Origin: Frankiaceae bacterium
GTDB taxonomy: Bacteria > Actinomycetota > Actinomycetes > JAVEEJ01
Reading direction: 5' to 3'
DNA: 9,334 nt
Assembly: GCA_030840515.1 (NCBI GenBank)
Contig: JAVEEJ010000290.1
Span: 1-9,334 of the forward strand
This document shows, in pieces, positions 5,894 to 9,334 of the stretch. Under the pieces are notes generated by a model, which was not told the origin of the DNA, did no database searches, and worked only from the letters and a program-made list of their open reading frames with translations. Both the position numbers and the translations under genes were made by a program. Within the stretch, counting starts at the first letter, position 1. Each line of letters begins with the position of its first letter.

Positions 5894-5899
5894 TAGCGT
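5894..5899 (+). promoter_or_regulatory. Predicted -10 box (TAGCGT) of the YyaL-like gene
   Basis: TAGCGT ends six bases before ATG 5906, which leaves room for a transcript beginning at or next to the start codon. GAGG between box and ATG is too close to serve as a normal ribosome site. It lies within the 30-base gap after the VOC gene, so the YyaL-like gene can be transcribed alone. Confidence 0.45.
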
Positions 5900-5905
5900 G
5901 AGGCC

Positions 5906-7846
<1,941 letters not shown>

Positions 7847-7857
7847 CGATGTAAGTG

Positions 7858-7863
7858 TGTAAT
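7858..7863 (+). promoter_or_regulatory. Possible -10 box (TGTAAT) before the RHH-like gene
   Basis: TGTAAT differs from TATAAT at one position and ends six bases before ATG 7870, so a leaderless transcript is possible. The short region 7847-7869 is noticeably AT-richer than its surroundings. The changed base is the normally invariant second A, which weakens the case. Confidence 0.3.
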
Positions 7864-7869
7864 CATCAC

Positions 7870-8367
7870 ATGACCCAGATCATGAACGAGACAGACATCG
7901 GTGGGTGGATCAACGGGCGACTGCCCGATGGGTGGTTCACAGGCCCGGTCGAGACCAGCGTCGACCGCGACGAGGTGGTCGTCATCGGCACGCTGGCGGC
8001 GCCGGAGACCGGGGGCGAGGGCGCCGAGGCCGGGCGGATCAAGCGGTTCCGCGAGGAGACCCGCGAGCAGCGCGTGATCATCGCCCGTGAGGTGGAGAAG
8101 CGCTTCGGGCGCAGCGTCGCCTGGGGGGCGGTCTGCGGCGGGACCCGCCAGGTCTTCACGACGCTCTCGGTCCCGGTGATGACGCGGCTGCGTCAGCCTG
8201 AGCGCCAGGTGCTCGACACCCTCGTCGACGCCGGCGTCGCCCGCTCCCGGTCCGATGCGCTCGCGTGGTCCGTCCGCCTCGTCGGACAGCACTCCGCCGA
8301 GTGGCTTGCCGAGCTGCGCACTGCCATGGAGGCAGTGGAGAAGGTGCGGGCGGCCGGTCCGGCATAG
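7870..8367 (+). CDS. Conserved actinobacterial protein with ribbon-helix-helix-like C-terminus
   Basis: The 165-residue protein has no firmly known function. The N-terminal part (about 10-100) has a WINGRLPDGWFTGP-type start, a strand pair around TSVDRDEVVVIGTL, then a charged helix (GRIKRFREETREQRVIIAREVEKRFGR region) and WGAVCGG, a compact alpha/beta-like segment. Residues about 104-140 (MTRLRQPERQVLDTLVDAGV then ARSRSDALAWSVRLV) read like the strand-helix-helix of RHH DNA-binding proteins, where the second helix is preceded by a short turn with SRSDAL. That resemblance is from pattern only. I chose ATG 7870; GTG 7855 and ATG 7882 are alternatives and none has a ribosome site. It follows the YyaL-like gene by 23 bases and is followed by a 104-base gap before the sigma factor gene. 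Confidence 0.75.
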   Translation: MTQIMNETDIGGWINGRLPDGWFTGPVETSVDRDEVVVIGTLAAPETGGEGAEAGRIKRFREETREQRVIIAREVEKRFGRSVAWGAVCGGTRQVFTTLSVPVMTRLRQPERQVLDTLVDAGVARSRSDALAWSVRLVGQHSAEWLAELRTAMEAVEKVRAAGPA

Positions 8368-8471
8368 GTACTTTGGGGGAGCGCGTGTGACATTCCGCCC
8401 CGAGATCCCGTCTACGTTTTCGTGGGAGTTGTCATCCGGCGTCAGGCGCCGCTAACGGATGGGCGGGGTGG
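8368..8471. promoter_or_regulatory. Upstream region of the ECF sigma gene with a bulged hairpin
   Basis: This 104-base gap should hold the sigma operon promoter. CATCCG (8433-8438) and CGGATG (8456-8461) pair as a six-base stem, and inside them GCG/CGC (8439-8441 with 8447-8449) pair around TCAGG, leaving a bulge CGCTAA. The hairpin ends 10 bases before the GTG at 8472, close enough to affect initiation or to act as an operator. A possible ECF-like promoter pair, TGTGACA (8386-8392) and CGTCTAC (8409-8415), has 16 bases between, but neither box is a standard consensus. Confidence 0.35.
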
Positions 8472-8921
8472 GTGGAAGAGCTCTTCCGCGCGCACTGGCC
8501 CCTGGTCTTCGGCTACCTCATGCGGCGTACCCGCGACCGGGAGCTCGCTGCCGACCTTGCGCAGGAGACGTTTCTCCGCGCGACGCGGTCGTTCCTCGGC
8601 TGGCGGGGCAGTTCAGCGGCCGCCTGGCTGCTCGCCATCGCGCGCAACGTTCTCGTGGACGCGGTGCGGCTCAAGCGGCCGGACGTTCAGCTCGATGAGT
8701 CCGTCCTCGCACCGGTTGAAGACGACCACGAGCCAATCCTCGCGCGTGAGCAACTCGCCCGATTGCCTGAGCGCGACCGGACTCTTCTGCTTCTCATCCA
8801 CGGTCACGGCTACAGCCACGCCGAAGTCGCCGCGATGAGCGGTTCGACGCCAGCGGCGGTTCGCACCGCGATCTACCGAGCCAGACAGCGGGCCAGAGAG
8901 ATCCTGAAGGAGTCGATGTGA
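8472..8921 (+). CDS. ECF-type RNA polymerase sigma factor
   Basis: The 149-residue protein is a short sigma-70 family extracytoplasmic-function factor that directs RNA polymerase to a small regulon. Region 2 (about 1-70) contains the 2.2 core-binding segment DLAQETFLRA (28-37) and the 2.4 segment AWLLAIARNVLVDAVRLKR (51-69). Region 4 (about 90-146) contains LPERDRTLLLLIHGHGYSHA (98-116) and the helix-turn-helix AAMSGSTPAAVRTAIYRARQ (120-139). There is no C-terminal extension. GTG 8472 is the only usable start: upstream codons in frame contain no ATG, GTG or TTG near it. Only a G-rich stretch, not a clear ribosome site, precedes it. The stop overlaps the GTG of the next gene, so the two are co-translated. 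The regulon and inducing signal cannot be told from here. Confidence 0.92.
   Translation: MEELFRAHWPLVFGYLMRRTRDRELAADLAQETFLRATRSFLGWRGSSAAAWLLAIARNVLVDAVRLKRPDVQLDESVLAPVEDDHEPILAREQLARLPERDRTLLLLIHGHGYSHAEVAAMSGSTPAAVRTAIYRARQRAREILKESM
8907..8912 (+). promoter_or_regulatory. Ribosome binding site of the sigma-coupled gene
   Basis: AAGGAG lies inside the last codons of the sigma factor gene, five bases before GTG 8918. It is the strongest ribosome site in the window and fixes the start of the downstream gene, whose GTG overlaps the sigma stop (GTGA). Confidence 0.75.
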
Positions 8922-9334
8922 GCGACGAGCCGCCGTGGGTCCCACCGCCCATGACGCCCTTCTCCGCGAGGTCCGAACGGCGGGCCCTCTACCGGGCACT
9001 GCTGCGGACCGCCGTGCTGGCTGCGGTGCTGCTGTTTGCGGGAGGACTTGTGTTCAACCTGGTTGGGGCGCTCGCAGGTCGCGCACGGCTGGGAGGCGAT
9101 GCGCTGGATCGATTCGAGCAAGCGCTCGTTGTCGCGCACCCCGACCTGGTCCTCAACGGCAGCGGTCGCGGCACGGAGTCCTACCGGTGGCGTCTGACGA
9201 GTACGAACACATTCCAGTACCTGGAGGCGGGGCAGACCAAGGAGGCTGACGTGCGGCTGACCCGCAGCTTCGGTGGCGGTGCCGACGCGAGCTACCCGGA
9301 GACCGCGCTTACCCGGGCCTCCCATCGTGGGCGG
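8918..9334 (+). CDS. Membrane protein coupled to the ECF sigma factor, probable sigma regulator (partial)
   Basis: The frame from GTG 8918 is open to the last base: 139 residues without a stop, C-terminus missing. A proline-rich, charged cytoplasmic N-terminus (1-30, MSDEPPWVPPPMTPF then RSERRALYRALLR) precedes one membrane segment (about 31-53, TAVLAAVLLFAGGLVFNLV). The exported part contains ALDRFEQALVVAHPDLVLNG and then a strand-rich stretch (ESYRWRLTST, FQYLEAGQTKEADVRL). Position and coupling are those of an anti-sigma factor, but the N-terminus has no HxxxCxxC zinc motif and is too short for an anti-sigma domain. The layout (basic patch, one helix, large extracytoplasmic domain) is more like the 'sigma factor regulator' proteins paired with ECF factors in Firmicutes. 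That assignment is inferred from layout only. Confidence 0.8.
   Translation, partial: MSDEPPWVPPPMTPFSARSERRALYRALLRTAVLAAVLLFAGGLVFNLVGALAGRARLGGDALDRFEQALVVAHPDLVLNGSGRGTESYRWRLTSTNTFQYLEAGQTKEADVRLTRSFGGGADASYPETALTRASHRGR

Noticed and set aside
8386..8415. A confident ECF autoregulatory promoter (TGTGACA, 16 bases, CGTCTAC)
   Set aside because: Neither element matches a well-known ECF consensus such as GGAAC; mentioned only as a possibility in the upstream-region entry.

Overview
The window is very GC-rich (about 70% by eye) with strong third-position G/C bias. It encodes mycothiol S-conjugate amidase (Mca), and mycothiol is the thiol of Actinomycetota, so the source is an actinobacterium. 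The order greA, DUF4307 protein, mca, small membrane protein, with a YyaL/DUF255 protein nearby, matches the Mycobacterium tuberculosis Rv1080c-Rv1084 neighbourhood. The exact order or genus cannot be fixed from this window.

Layout. At the left edge a divergent pair starts: the first 10 codons of an unidentified minus-strand gene (32 to 1) and an Lrp/AsnC regulator (110-565). A long hairpin (573-630) lies between the convergent regulator and greA. The minus-strand pair DUF4307-greA (1577 to 660) diverges from mca (1599-2534), which overlaps a 67-residue membrane protein by ATGA (2531-2734). A DMT/EamA transporter (3668 to 2763) and a fused glutaredoxin-thioredoxin reductase (5007 to 3790) follow on the minus strand. 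From 5117 all genes are on the plus strand: a two-domain VOC protein, the YyaL-like thioredoxin-fold protein (5906-7846), a conserved protein with a ribbon-helix-helix-like C-terminus (7870-8367), an ECF sigma factor (8472-8921), and a coupled membrane protein that runs off the window (8918 onward).

How the genes may work together. Mca hydrolyses mycothiol S-conjugates. The Grx-TrxR fusion looks like a one-polypeptide electron-relay enzyme, YyaL carries a CHWC thioredoxin-like site, and the EamA protein could export a small metabolite. A thiol/redox and detoxification neighbourhood is therefore a reasonable inference, but only the Mca reaction is firmly predicted. The right end is a separate module: a sigma factor and probable membrane regulator.

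Nothing in the window is a mobile element, CRISPR array or RNA gene. The most interesting points are the Grx-TrxR fusion with its altered NADPH-binding motif, the conspicuous excess of the heptamer CGAGTAC/GTACTCG on both strands, recurring TAGCGT -10-like boxes close to start codons (suggesting leaderless mRNAs), and the sigma factor paired with a membrane partner lacking the usual zinc anti-sigma motif. No gap between genes exceeds about 120 bases.
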